From UBA6055 sp965203755 (GTDB lineage: Bacteria; Chloroflexota; Anaerolineae; Aggregatilineales; Phototrophicaceae): a stretch of DNA of 64,000 nucleotides. Of the stretch, positions 7,727-16,783 are shown piece by piece (position 1 is the stretch's first letter; each line of letters opens with the position of its first letter). The stretch is from assembly GCA_965203755.1 (NCBI GenBank), contig OZ241910.1, positions 2,790,001 to 2,854,000 on the forward strand. Reading direction: 5' to 3'. The notes under the pieces are model-generated. The model was not told the origin of the DNA. It made no database searches and saw nothing but the letters and a program-made list of their open reading frames with translations. The position numbers and the translations under genes were made by a program.

Positions 7727-8566
7727 ATGGCGCAAAACCGGGTTGGCGTCATCGGCTTTCCGGTGGAACACAGCTTGAGTCCAATGATGCACAATGCCGC
7801 CTTTGCCGCGCTGGGGATGGCGGATTGGCGCTATGATGCCATGTCGATACCGCCCGATATCCTGCGCTATGGGATTCGCGAGCCGAAGCATCATGGCTAT
7901 ATTGGCATTAATGTTACCGTGCCGCATAAAGAAGCTGTGATGCGGTATGTGCGCCCGGACGAAAAAGCGCGGGCCATCGGCGCTGTGAATACGATTGACT
8001 TTCGCCGCAATCTGGGAACGAACACCGATGCCGACGGCTTCATTCAGGACCTGCGGGCGAACGGCATCGCGGTCAAGGGGCGGCGGGTGTTGATTTTGGG
8101 CGCCGGCGGCGCGGCGCGGGCGGCCGTCTATGGGCTGGCGCGCGCCGGCGCTGTCGTCGGGATTGTGAACCGCGCCAAATCACGCGCCGAGCGTTTGGCG
8201 GCGCGGCTGAAGATGACGGCCGGCATTGACGGCCTGCGAGTGATGACGTTGGACGAAGCGGCTGATTGGGGCATGCCGCTTATCGTCAACTGCACTTCGG
8301 TCGGGCTGTATCCCCATATCGACCGCTCCCCCTGGATTCAGGGCGTGCCGTTTCCCGATGGGGCGGCGGTGTATGATATGGTTTATCGGCCGGCGAATAC
8401 GGCGCTGATGCGGCAGTGCGCGGCGCATGGCGGGCGGGCGGTTGGCGGTCTGGGCATGCTGGCGCGGCAGGGCGCGATAGCCTTTGAACTGTGGACGGGG
8501 GTCAAGCCGCCGATTGATGTAATGATGAAATCCCTGCGAGATGCGCTGGAGCGATCCAATGAATGA
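7727..8566 (+). CDS. aroE: Shikimate dehydrogenase (NADP+)
   Basis: This 279-residue enzyme reduces 3-dehydroshikimate to shikimate. The N-terminal substrate domain shows GFPVEHSLSPMMHNAAF (residues about 9-25) and NVTVPHKE with the catalytic Lys. AVNTI follows, and then the NADP-binding loop LGAGGAARA at about 123-131 followed by VNRAKSRAERL, which fits NADP preference. GLGMLARQGAIAFELWTG near the C-terminus is typical of AroE. AAAGGA lies 6 bases before the ATG. The gene is 27 bases after aroA and 32 bases before aroC in the same operon. Confidence 0.95.
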   Translation: MAQNRVGVIGFPVEHSLSPMMHNAAFAALGMADWRYDAMSIPPDILRYGIREPKHHGYIGINVTVPHKEAVMRYVRPDEKARAIGAVNTIDFRRNLGTNTDADGFIQDLRANGIAVKGRRVLILGAGGAARAAVYGLARAGAVVGIVNRAKSRAERLAARLKMTAGIDGLRVMTLDEAADWGMPLIVNCTSVGLYPHIDRSPWIQGVPFPDGAAVYDMVYRPANTALMRQCAAHGGRAVGGLGMLARQGAIAFELWTGVKPPIDVMMKSLRDALERSNE

Positions 8567-8598
8567 CTGCGCCGGCTTAAATTGAGGACTGAAGTTAT

Positions 8599-9774
8599 AT
8601 GCCAATTCGATTCTTTACCGCCGGCGAAAGCCATGGGCCCGGCTTGACCGCCATTTTGGAAGGGATGCCGGCCGGTCTGCCGCTCGCGGCGGCCGACATC
8701 AACCGCGATCTGCGGCGGCGGCAGCGCGGCTATGGCTCGGGCGGGCGGATGCAGATTGAGAAAGACCAAATCAAAATCACGGCTGGCGCGGTGAACGGGA
8801 TGACGACCGGCGCGCCGATTGCCCTGCACGTCGATAATCGGGATTTCCGCAGTTGGAAAGCGCGCGATATAGCGCCGCTGACCGCGCCGCGCCCCGGCCA
8901 TGCCGATTTGACCGGCGCGGTGAAGTATGGCTACCGCGAACTGCGGCTGTCGCTGGAGCGCGCCAGCGCGCGCGAAACCACCATGCGCGTGGCTGTTGGC
9001 GCCGTTTGCAAGAAGTTCCTGCGCGCCTTCGGCGTATCGGTCAATGGCTATGTGGTTCAGATTGGCGATGTCAAAGCCGATCTGTCGGCGATGTCCTTGA
9101 GTGAACGGATCGCCGCCAGCGAAGATAACGATGTGCGCTGCCCTGACCAAGCCGCTGCCGAGCGCATGCGCGAAGCCATCCGCCAGATTAAAATCAGTCA
9201 GGATACCTTGGGCGGCGTTTTTGAAGTAGTGGCGCAGGGCGCGCCGCCGGGATTGGGTTCTCATGTTCATTTTGACCGCAAACTGGATGGGCGGCTGGTG
9301 GCGGCCATGGTGAGCATCCAGGCGATGAAAGGCGCTGAAATCGGGGATGGCTTCGAGAATGCGGCCAAGCCGGGTTCGCAGGTGCATGACGAGATTGTCA
9401 TGGATGACCAAGGCAATTTGTCGCGGCGGACGAATCGGGCTGGCGGTTTGGAAGGCGGCATCACCACCGGCGAAGCCGTTATCGTGCGGGTGGCGATGAA
9501 ACCGATTTCGACCATGCTGCGGGGGGCGGCGTCAGTCGATTTGGCGCGCGGCGAACCCAGCATGACCGTTTATGAACGCAGCGATTTTTGCGCCTTGCCG
9601 CGGGCGGTGCCGGTTGGCGAGGCGATGATGGCGATTGTGCTTGCCGATGCCTTGATGGAAAAGCTGGGCGGCGACAGCATCAGCGAAATGCAGCCGCGCT
9701 TTGCGGCCCTGCGGCAAAATCATCTGGATGACTTGCCGATGGACGATGTGGAATGGCGATTTGGCTATGAATAG
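8599..9774 (+). CDS. aroC: Chorismate synthase
   Basis: The 391-residue enzyme removes phosphate from EPSP to form chorismate and needs reduced FMN. It begins with FFTAGESHGPGLTAILEGMPAG (family signature 1, first 20 shown in part), has RRQRGYGSGGRM, the RASARETTMRVAVGAV segment, and PGSQVHDEI in place of the more usual RGSE..D motif. Length fits the long form of the family. A GAGG lies 11 bases before the ATG. The stop codon is shared with the beginning of aroKB: the next gene starts 8 bases before aroC ends, an arrangement that usually couples translation. Confidence 0.94.
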   Translation: MPIRFFTAGESHGPGLTAILEGMPAGLPLAAADINRDLRRRQRGYGSGGRMQIEKDQIKITAGAVNGMTTGAPIALHVDNRDFRSWKARDIAPLTAPRPGHADLTGAVKYGYRELRLSLERASARETTMRVAVGAVCKKFLRAFGVSVNGYVVQIGDVKADLSAMSLSERIAASEDNDVRCPDQAAAERMREAIRQIKISQDTLGGVFEVVAQGAPPGLGSHVHFDRKLDGRLVAAMVSIQAMKGAEIGDGFENAAKPGSQVHDEIVMDDQGNLSRRTNRAGGLEGGITTGEAVIVRVAMKPISTMLRGAASVDLARGEPSMTVYERSDFCALPRAVPVGEAMMAIVLADALMEKLGGDSISEMQPRFAALRQNHLDDLPMDDVEWRFGYE

Positions 9775-11284
9775 GGTCAGCAACATCGTCATCACCGGTT
9801 TTATGGGCAGCGGCAAAACCACCGTCGGGAAAATCTTGGCGCGGCAGCTTAACCGCAAGTTTGTTGATATGGACGAGGTGATTGAAAGTCGGACGGGACT
9901 GCCGATTCCACAGCTGTTCCAGACCTATGGCGAAGGCTTTTTCCGCGCTATCGAGCAGGGATTGGCGCACGAACTGGCGACGCAGTCGGGGCTTGTTGTC
10001 GCCACCGGCGGCGGCGCTCTGGTGGCCGATGAACTGCGCGGCATGATGGGGCGGTACGGCACCTTGGTCTGCCTGAAGGCGGCCAAAGCAGAGATTAAGG
10101 CGCGGCTGGCGGCAGCCAATGAGCGGCCACTGGCAGGGAATTGGGAACGTCTGCTGGAACAGCGTCAAGCCGCCTATGCACAGATAGCGCATCAGATTGA
10201 GACCGCCGGCAAATCGCCGCCGGAGATCGCCGCCGAAATCGCCGCGCTTGCCCAGCAGCCGCTTCATGTGAGGACCCCGGATGGAGATGGCTACAGGATA
10301 TGGATCGGCCAAGGCGGCCTGAATGACATCGACCGGCATATCGACGCGATGGGATTGCAAGGTCATGTCGTTGTGGTGTCAAACGAAACGGTGGCGCCGC
10401 TTTATGGCCAGCGGCTGGTCAGCCGGCTTCCCCATGCCGATTTGATTGTCACTGCCGATGGAGAAGCGCACAAAAACCTGCGAACGGTCGCTAGGATTTA
10501 TGATGAGATGCTCGCGCTTGGCGCTGACCGCCATACGGCGCTGATTGCTCTCGGCGGCGGAGTCATCGGTGACACCGCCGGCTATGCGGCGGCGACGTAT
10601 ATGCGCGGCATTCGTTTGATACAGATGCCGACTACACTGCTCTCGATGGTCGACTCAAGCATCGGCGGCAAGGTCGGGGTGGATCTGCCGCAGGGCAAGA
10701 ACCTCATCGGCGCCTTTAAGCAGCCTCAAGCGGTCCTTATCGACGCCGATGTCCTTTCGACCCTGCCGCCGCTGCAATGGCGCTGTGGCATGGCTGAGGT
10801 CATCAAACACGGGCTGATTGCGCGGCCGTCGCTGCTCGACCCCCAGATGTGGAAAAAAGAAAATATCGTTCAGCTGGTGCGCCAGGCGGTTCAGGTCAAG
10901 GCGCAGATTGTCGAAGCCGACCCTTTTGAGCATGGCATTCGCGCGCATTTGAATCTGGGTCATACCTTTGGCCACGCGCTTGAAAAAGCCACTGATTACA
11001 GGGTGCCGCATGGCGAGGCGGTCGCCATTGGCATCGTCAAAGCGGCCAAGCTGTCATGTCATCTGGGACTGATTGATGCCGGTCTTGTCGAACGGATCGT
11101 GGCTCTTTTGGAGCGGATTGGCTTGCCGACCGACATGGATTTGGATGCGGATTTATGGCACGAGGCGATGTCCACTGACAAAAAATGGCGCGGCGGCAAG
11201 TCGCGCTTTGTGCTGCTCAAGGGCTTGGGCGAAGCGGCTGTGGTGGAAGGCTTGCCCAAAGAAGATATTCTGGCAGCGCTTTGA
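9767..11284 (+). CDS. aroKB: Bifunctional shikimate kinase / 3-dehydroquinate synthase fusion
   Basis: The 505-residue protein joins two enzymes of the pathway. Residues about 1-165 are shikimate kinase: P-loop GFMGSGKTT at 11-19, the DMDE segment near 33, and ATGGGAL for substrate binding. Residues about 175-505 are dehydroquinate synthase: ALGGGVIGDTAGYAA, QMPTTLLSMVDSSIGGKVGV, GMAEVIKHG, NLGHTFGHALE and HGEAVAIG, which include the metal ligands and catalytic Lys. The linker is short (about 10 residues). Such AroK-AroB fusions are known in some bacteria, for example Thermotoga. The two activities are not consecutive (step 2 and step 5), so channeling is not an obvious reason. ATG at 9767 overlaps aroC by 8 bases. 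Confidence 0.94.
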   Translation: MNRVSNIVITGFMGSGKTTVGKILARQLNRKFVDMDEVIESRTGLPIPQLFQTYGEGFFRAIEQGLAHELATQSGLVVATGGGALVADELRGMMGRYGTLVCLKAAKAEIKARLAAANERPLAGNWERLLEQRQAAYAQIAHQIETAGKSPPEIAAEIAALAQQPLHVRTPDGDGYRIWIGQGGLNDIDRHIDAMGLQGHVVVVSNETVAPLYGQRLVSRLPHADLIVTADGEAHKNLRTVARIYDEMLALGADRHTALIALGGGVIGDTAGYAAATYMRGIRLIQMPTTLLSMVDSSIGGKVGVDLPQGKNLIGAFKQPQAVLIDADVLSTLPPLQWRCGMAEVIKHGLIARPSLLDPQMWKKENIVQLVRQAVQVKAQIVEADPFEHGIRAHLNLGHTFGHALEKATDYRVPHGEAVAIGIVKAAKLSCHLGLIDAGLVERIVALLERIGLPTDMDLDADLWHEAMSTDKKWRGGKSRFVLLKGLGEAAVVEGLPKEDILAAL

Positions 11285-11301
11285 AAAGGATTCAAGCGAA
11301 T

Positions 11302-11751
11302 ATGACCAAGCGCATCTTGCTGCTTCATGGCCCCAATCTGAATTTGCTGGGCACGCGGCAGCCCGATATTTATGGGCGCATGACACTTGATGATGTCAAC
11401 GCGGCCATTAAGCGGCATCTTGAACCCTATCGGGTTGAAATCCGCATTCAGCAATCGAATCATGAAGGCGAACTGGTCGATATGCTGCATGATGCCCGCC
11501 GTTGGGCTGATGGCGCGGTCTTTAATCCCGGCGCCTATACGCATACCTCGATTGCCCTGCGCGATGCGATTGCCGCGATTGAACTGCCGGTCATTGAGGT
11601 TCATTTGTCCAATATCCACGGGCGCGAAGCATTTCGGCGCCAATCCATGCTGGCGGCGGTATGTTGGGGGCAAATCGCCGGTTTTGGCTGGCAGGGCTAT
11701 CTTCTGGGCCTGGATGCGCTTTTGCGCCGATGGGATATCCTAAGCGATTGA
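11302..11751 (+). CDS. aroQ: 3-dehydroquinate dehydratase, type II
   Basis: The 149-residue type II enzyme converts dehydroquinate to dehydroshikimate and forms dodecamers in known members. HGPNLNLLGTRQPDIYG at residues about 8-24 carries the catalytic Tyr loop, QSNHEGELVD is the substrate motif, FNPGAYTHTSIALRDA is conserved, and EVHLSNIHGREAFRRQS carries the catalytic His and the lid Arg. Length is normal. The ATG at 11302 is 17 bases after the aroKB stop with AAGGA upstream at a long spacing. It is the last gene of the aromatic operon; with its neighbours it supplies every step from DAHP to chorismate, but no DAHP synthase is seen here. Confidence 0.95.
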   Translation: MTKRILLLHGPNLNLLGTRQPDIYGRMTLDDVNAAIKRHLEPYRVEIRIQQSNHEGELVDMLHDARRWADGAVFNPGAYTHTSIALRDAIAAIELPVIEVHLSNIHGREAFRRQSMLAAVCWGQIAGFGWQGYLLGLDALLRRWDILSD

Positions 11752-11872
11752 CTGATTAGACAGCATGAAGCGCGGCTGCCGATGAATCGCTTTTTGATAT
11801 GCCTAGCCGGCCGGCATCAGCACAATGGATCCGGGCGTTTCAATCGCGCCGCTGTTCGCCGCTTGTCTTATT

Positions 11873-11901
11873 TTGCAAAATCTTGAAATGCGCCCTATAC
11901 T
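11873..11901 (+). promoter_or_regulatory. Promoter of glnA
   Basis: TTGCAA at 11873-11878 and TATACT at 11896-11901 are exactly 17 bases apart, both close to the sigma-70 consensus (four and five matches of six). Transcription would start near 11908, leaving a leader of about 33 bases before the glnA ATG at 11941. I do not see a clear GlnR-type operator. The region 11752-11872 between aroQ and this promoter shows no gene. Confidence 0.6.
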
Positions 11902-11940
11902 GATGGCTGCCTTGATGATATCAGATCGCCGAGATGATCT

Positions 11941-13275
11941 ATGGTCACAGCAGATGCAATTTTACAGGTGATGGCAGAGCAGCGCGTCGGGTTTGTGGCT
12001 TTGTGGTTCACCGACATTACCGGCCTGGTCAAGAGCATTATGATTCCCGCGCAAGAGCTTGGCAATGTCCTCGACAATGGCGCGCATTTCGACGGGTCGG
12101 CGATTGAGGGATTCGCGCGGGTCGCCGAGAGTGACATGATCCTGATACCCGACCTGTCCAGCTTTGTCATTCTGCCTTGGACAGATGAAGCGGAAAAGAC
12201 GGCGCGGCTGATTTGCTCGATCCAGACCCAGAGCGGCGAGCCGTTTATCGGCGACCCGCGCAGCCTGCTCATCAAAGCCCTGGATCAAGCGCTGGGCATG
12301 AATTACCGCTTCAAGACCGGCATGGAGTTGGAGTTTTTCCTGTTTCCCTTGGATCAGAATCGACAGCCGGTGATTGCATCCAACCATGACATCACCGGCT
12401 ATTTTGATATGCCCGATGACCCGATTCAGTCTTTGGGGCGCAGTATGCTGTCCGTATTGACGGACATGGACATTTGCGTCGATTCGACGCATTCCGAAAC
12501 CGGCGGCGGCCAGCATGAAATTGACTTTCAGTATGATGATGCCTTGCGCTCGGCGGATAATGTGCTGACGGCGCGGATTGCGCTCAAGACGATTGCGCGG
12601 CGATACAATTATTACTGTACTTTTATGCCTCGTCCTCACGCCGATTTGCCGGGGTCGGGCATGCACACGCATCAAAGCCTGCATGATTCCGAAACCGGGG
12701 TCAATTTGTTTGCCGATGCCAAAACCGAATATGGTCTGTCAGATACCGCCAAGCGCTTCCTGGCAGGTCAGCTGGAACATGCCGCGGCCATGTGCGCTGT
12801 GCTTGCCCCCCTGGTCAATTCATACAAGCGGCTGGGCACAAGTTTCGAGGCCCCGGCTCATGTGACCTGGGCGCATGTCAATCGGAGCGCCTTGATTCGG
12901 GTCCCCAGCACGGCGCCGGGCAAGGAATATCACACCCGGCTGGAACTGCGCTGTCCCGACCCCACTGCGAATCCCTATCTGGCGATGGCGGTCATGCTGC
13001 AAGCTGGACTCGATGGCATTCGGCATAAAATGCCCTTGCCCGATCCGCTGGAAGAAACGTTGATGCAAGGGATGCCGGGGCGGATGCGGCAGATTGCCGC
13101 ATTGCCGCATTCGCTGGATGAAGCGCTGGATGCCTTGAGCGGCGATGATGTGATTTTGTCGGCCTTGGGCCCCTATGTCAGCGACCGTTACATCGCCGCC
13201 AAACGTCAGGAATGCGATGCGTACCATCGTCAGGTGACGGCATGGGAGATCAACCGTTATCTGGGTCGCTTTTAG
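11941..13275 (+). CDS. glnA: Glutamine synthetase, type I
   Basis: This 444-residue protein makes glutamine from glutamate, ammonia and ATP. It has the N-terminal beta-grasp segment with FTDITGLVKS, DGSAIEGF, the metal-binding METE-like GMELEFFLF, SETGGGQHEID, GSGMHTHQSL and NRSALIRVP, and the glutamate-binding R-L-E-L-R-C-P-D-P-x-x-NPYLA. Length (about 440) and lack of a NLYDLP-type adenylylation site point to the GSI-alpha class, which is not adenylylated. Thr replaces Val in the GSGMH(V/C)H motif and Cys replaces Ser in ELRSPDP, both mild changes. It has its own promoter at 11873-11901. Its 3' end overlaps the convergent aspartate kinase gene by 26 bases. Confidence 0.9.
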   Translation: MVTADAILQVMAEQRVGFVALWFTDITGLVKSIMIPAQELGNVLDNGAHFDGSAIEGFARVAESDMILIPDLSSFVILPWTDEAEKTARLICSIQTQSGEPFIGDPRSLLIKALDQALGMNYRFKTGMELEFFLFPLDQNRQPVIASNHDITGYFDMPDDPIQSLGRSMLSVLTDMDICVDSTHSETGGGQHEIDFQYDDALRSADNVLTARIALKTIARRYNYYCTFMPRPHADLPGSGMHTHQSLHDSETGVNLFADAKTEYGLSDTAKRFLAGQLEHAAAMCAVLAPLVNSYKRLGTSFEAPAHVTWAHVNRSALIRVPSTAPGKEYHTRLELRCPDPTANPYLAMAVMLQAGLDGIRHKMPLPDPLEETLMQGMPGRMRQIAALPHSLDEALDALSGDDVILSALGPYVSDRYIAAKRQECDAYHRQVTAWEINRYLGRF

Positions 13276-14671
13276 CGGTGAGTTCATGGATGCGAAGCAC
13301 GGCGGTTTGCGCGTCCTCCAAAGCGACAGCCACCGTCATGCTGCAATTGGATGGCCCCATGGCGAAACCATAGACGCGGATGTCATCCAGTTTTTCCAGC
13401 GCTTTCGCCAATAACCGCGGCGCATGATTGAGATTGCTGCCGATGGCAGTCACCATAGAGACGGTCTCAATCGCCCAAGGCATTTTCTGTGGATATTCGG
13501 CCATCTTTGCCTTCATCGCCTGCTGCAATCGGTCAACGCCGTCAATCCCGATACTGGTTGGGATGACGAAGCACAAGAAACTGCTGCTGGAAGATTGGGA
13601 AGATATCATCACTTCCGTTCGCATGCCCAATGTTTTGAACAGGGTATTGCCAACCATCCGGGTAATGCCGGCCATGGAACCGCTTGAGGGCCGCGAAAGC
13701 GCCAGCCCTTGAATGGACGTCACCGCTTTGATGACCGCTTCGCTGTCGTTTACGGCCGATGAAACCAGGGTGCCGGTTTGCCGCGGTTTGAAGATGTTCT
13801 TGATGCGAAGCGGCATCGATTTGTCCGCCAGCGGCGCAATCATTTTGGCGTGTAAAATTCTGGCCCCAAAATAAGCCAGTTCGGCGGCCTCACTGTAATT
13901 GAGTTCGGCGATGACATGAGCGTCGGGCGCTTCTCGCGGGTCGGCTGACATCATCCCATCCATATCGGTCCATATCCAGAGTTCGTCAGCGGCGATCAAG
14001 GCGCTTAGCACGGAGGCGGTGAAGTCGGTTCCGCCGCGCCCAAGCGTTGTCGTGGCGCCGGCTGCGGTTGCGCCGATATAACCCGTCACGACCGGGATCA
14101 TGTTTCGCCGCACCATCGGCAGCAGCAGGTCGTCGACGCGCGCGGCTGTAAGCGCCAGGTTGGGGTTGGCGTTTCCGTGTACATCATCCGTAATCAGGAG
14201 TTCGGTGCCATCTACGGCGATGGCGCGGATATCGTTTTGGCGCAGCAGGGCGGCGATAATGCGCGCCGAAAGCCGTTCGCCAACGGCTACCACCGAGTCG
14301 CTTAAACTGGGGGAAAGTTCATCATTCAGGTGGTTTGCCACCTGCTGGCATTGATCCAGCATTTCGAACCATAATTGGTCGATGTCGGCTTGCAGCGCCT
14401 TGCGAGCCACCGCGTCCAATGGCAGCTGCTCGATCAGCGCGAGGTGCCGTGTTCGCAAGGTGGCGGCGATGCGGCGATAGCCGCGCCGATTGGACAGCCG
14501 GGCAAGATGGGCGGCTTCCAGCAGCATGTCGGTGACGCCTTCCAGCGCCGATGCCACAATCAGAATCCGATCCCAGCGCTTGGATTCGTGGATGATCATG
14601 CTCAAGACTTGGGTCAAGGCGGCAACTGTCCCGATGGACGTACCGCCCAATTTCATGGTTAACGTTCCCAT
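13250..14671 (-). CDS. lysC: Aspartate kinase
   Basis: The 473-residue enzyme phosphorylates aspartate, the entry step to lysine, threonine and methionine. The N-terminus has MKLGGTSIG (usually KFGGTSV), the ATP/aspartate region includes TLGRGGTDFTA near residue 210, and EAAELAYFGARILH is the family motif. The C-terminal part from about 310 on holds two ACT-like modules (with SQSSSSSFLCF), the usual site for feedback by lysine or threonine. Overall it resembles the ThrA/MetL/LysC long type rather than the Bacillus alpha-beta type. The ATG at 14671 follows GAGGA by 4 bases; a GTG at 14686 is the alternative. It runs convergently with glnA. Confidence 0.9.
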   Translation of the reverse strand: MGTLTMKLGGTSIGTVAALTQVLSMIIHESKRWDRILIVASALEGVTDMLLEAAHLARLSNRRGYRRIAATLRTRHLALIEQLPLDAVARKALQADIDQLWFEMLDQCQQVANHLNDELSPSLSDSVVAVGERLSARIIAALLRQNDIRAIAVDGTELLITDDVHGNANPNLALTAARVDDLLLPMVRRNMIPVVTGYIGATAAGATTTLGRGGTDFTASVLSALIAADELWIWTDMDGMMSADPREAPDAHVIAELNYSEAAELAYFGARILHAKMIAPLADKSMPLRIKNIFKPRQTGTLVSSAVNDSEAVIKAVTSIQGLALSRPSSGSMAGITRMVGNTLFKTLGMRTEVMISSQSSSSSFLCFVIPTSIGIDGVDRLQQAMKAKMAEYPQKMPWAIETVSMVTAIGSNLNHAPRLLAKALEKLDDIRVYGFAMGPSNCSMTVAVALEDAQTAVLRIHELTAKSDPDNG

Positions 14672-14927
14672 GCGTTCCTCAATCACCGCGCCGATGCGGA
14701 TTTCGGTCTGGCATCAATGGCGGCGGCGGTTAGCTCAACTTATCCTGCTGTCATTCTAGCAAGGTTCGCATTATTATGACAACTGTGATGTTGGGTTTTC
14801 TTGCAGTGTCCATATTGCTTTTGACTTGATTGTCGAGTAAAGTCACAGACGTTTGGCAATCCAGCAAACACCGCGAACCGGGATAAGGCCGCGCCTGTGG
14901 GCGGCCATGGTTAAAGGCAAATTCACT

Positions 14928-16064
14928 ATGATTGAACAGCCAGTGGAACAAACCGCGCTTGTGGCAGGTGTCAGGTTTCAGAAAATCGGGAAGTTGTATC
15001 ATTTTGATTTCTCGCGTTATCCTGATTTGCGAAAAGGCGACTTCGTTATTGTGGAGACGCTCCGCGGGCGCCAGATGGGTCAGGTGATGGGCTTCACCGC
15101 GCCCGATGAGAGTCGCCGCATACGCGAGATACTGCGCCCGGCCACAGCCCGCGACCTGGCGCTTCGTCAGCATTGGGAATCCCGGCAGGCAGAAGCCCTG
15201 CGCGCCTGCCATGAAACCGCTTCCAATATGCGCCGCCTGGCTGACGTCAAGTTCATTGAAGCGCAGTACAATTATGACGGCAGCGTCATCACCTTTCTTT
15301 TCAGCGCCGAGCAGAAAATGGATATGGCTGTGCTGCAAAAACGTTTGCAGCGAAAGTTTGAGGCCCGCATTGAAATGCGTCAGATTGGCCCGCGCGATGT
15401 CGCCAAATTGCTGGGCGGTTTTGGCGCCTGCGGCGAGACTCGCTGTTGCAGCACCTTTCTAACCGACTTCAGCCCCATTTCTATCAAAATGGCGAAAGCG
15501 CAGGGCATCTCATTGAATCCATCAGAAATCACCGGCATGTGCGGCCGCCTGCGCTGCTGCCTGGTCTATGAATATGAGCAGTATGTCGAGGCGCGTCGGC
15601 TGCTGCCGCGCCGTAACAAACGCATCGGCACTCCTCACGGGGAAGGCCGAGTGATTGACCAGCTGCCGCTCAAGGATGCGGTTTTGGTTGATGTCGGCGA
15701 TGGCGCCCGGAAAGTAGTCGAACGCGAGGACATCATCCCATTGGAAGAATTCCGCCGGCTGGCGGAAAAAGCCAAAGCCCCCTGTGACAAGCACGGAGAC
15801 GGCAGCTGCGACTGTGGCCGGCCGGTTGGACAGCGGCAGGCTGACATGGCCGCTGCCCGCCAAGCGCCGGCTCCGCCGGAAAAATCGGCGCCGGAAAAGT
15901 CAAGCCGCCGGCCGCCGCGGCGCTCGCGCGGCAAACCGGGCGGCGAGAATCGAAATCCGAAACGGCGCCGCAGCCGCCGGCGCGGCCGGCGCAGTGACCG
16001 CAGGGCAGATCCAAAAAAAGCGAAAACGGATACCAGTAAGAAGATGGACGAACTTGATGGCTGA
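14928..16064 (+). CDS. PSP1 domain protein (RicT/YaaT-like)
   Basis: The 378-residue protein contains a PSP1 C-terminal domain at about residues 30-250: a strand-rich start (VRFQKIGKLYHFDFS), then CGETRCC and MCGRLRCC, the paired cysteine motifs of this family, and a DVGDGARKVVE strand. In Bacillus the relative RicT works with RicA and RicF in a complex that affects RNase Y and carries iron-sulfur clusters. Here the last 100 residues are strongly basic and low complexity (repeats of RR, KR, PP), more than I expect for the family, and suggest RNA or nucleic acid binding. The ATG at 14928 is the best fit. The 3' end overlaps the next gene by 8 bases. Confidence 0.8.
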   Translation: MIEQPVEQTALVAGVRFQKIGKLYHFDFSRYPDLRKGDFVIVETLRGRQMGQVMGFTAPDESRRIREILRPATARDLALRQHWESRQAEALRACHETASNMRRLADVKFIEAQYNYDGSVITFLFSAEQKMDMAVLQKRLQRKFEARIEMRQIGPRDVAKLLGGFGACGETRCCSTFLTDFSPISIKMAKAQGISLNPSEITGMCGRLRCCLVYEYEQYVEARRLLPRRNKRIGTPHGEGRVIDQLPLKDAVLVDVGDGARKVVEREDIIPLEEFRRLAEKAKAPCDKHGDGSCDCGRPVGQRQADMAAARQAPAPPEKSAPEKSSRRPPRRSRGKPGGENRNPKRRRSRRRGRRSDRRADPKKAKTDTSKKMDELDG

Positions 16065-16779
16065 AGAATTGAATGGACGGGCGAAACGGGTTCTGGGCGT
16101 CTTCGCCCATCCTGATGATCCTGAATTCTTCGCTGGGGCGACTTTTGCGAAGTGGGCGCTGGACGGCGCCGACATTACCTTTGTGATTGCGACCAGCGGC
16201 GATAAAGGCAGCGCCGATCCTAAGATGACCCCTGACCGACTGGCGCAAATTCGAGAACGGGAAGAACGAGAAGCAGCCGCGGTCCTGGGCGTTCGGCAGG
16301 TTGTCTTTCTGCGTTACCGGGACGGAGAATTGTTCCCTACCTTGGAGCTGCGGCGCGACATCACCCGCTTGATTCGGATGAAAAAGCCGGACATCGTGAT
16401 GACGCTTGACCCGACTGTGTTTTGGTATGGGACCCGCGGCATCAATCATCCCGATCATCGGGCGATTGGGGCGGCGGCGCTTGAAGCTGTTTTCCCGACG
16501 GCGCGCGACCGCTTGAATTTTATTGAACTCGAGCGCGATGAGGGCTTGAAGCCGCACAAGACGATGACGGTGTATATCGCCGGCGCCGCCCATCCCACCC
16601 TGACGGTGGATGTTTCTAATGCCATTGAAACGCAAATCCGCTCGCTGCAGGCCCACAAAAGCCAGATTTCGGATATGGACAAAATGGCCGCGCGGATCCG
16701 CGAACGTTCACTCGACCCCAATTCTCCTCCAGAATACCCGCGTCATATCGAAAAATTTCGCGTCATTAACTTGAGGTAA
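16057..16779 (+). CDS. LmbE/PIG-L family deacetylase
   Basis: The 240-residue protein belongs to the zinc-dependent LmbE family (MshB, BshB, PIG-L), which removes acetyl groups from N-acetylglucosamine-type substrates. The zinc motif AHPDD sits at about residues 17-21 and the third ligand lies in NHPDHRA in the second half. Its substrate is unknown. BshB would fit bacillithiol synthesis, but no bshA or bshC is seen in the window. It starts 8 bases inside the PSP1 gene end and is followed 4 bases later by the M20 amidohydrolase, so the three are probably one transcript. Confidence 0.82.
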   Translation: MAEELNGRAKRVLGVFAHPDDPEFFAGATFAKWALDGADITFVIATSGDKGSADPKMTPDRLAQIREREEREAAAVLGVRQVVFLRYRDGELFPTLELRRDITRLIRMKKPDIVMTLDPTVFWYGTRGINHPDHRAIGAAALEAVFPTARDRLNFIELERDEGLKPHKTMTVYIAGAAHPTLTVDVSNAIETQIRSLQAHKSQISDMDKMAARIRERSLDPNSPPEYPRHIEKFRVINLR

Positions 16780-16783
16780 ATGA

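Noticed and set aside
16057..16779. BshB of bacillithiol synthesis
   Set aside because: Only the family motif supports it; no bshA or bshC is nearby, so the general LmbE/PIG-L name is kept.
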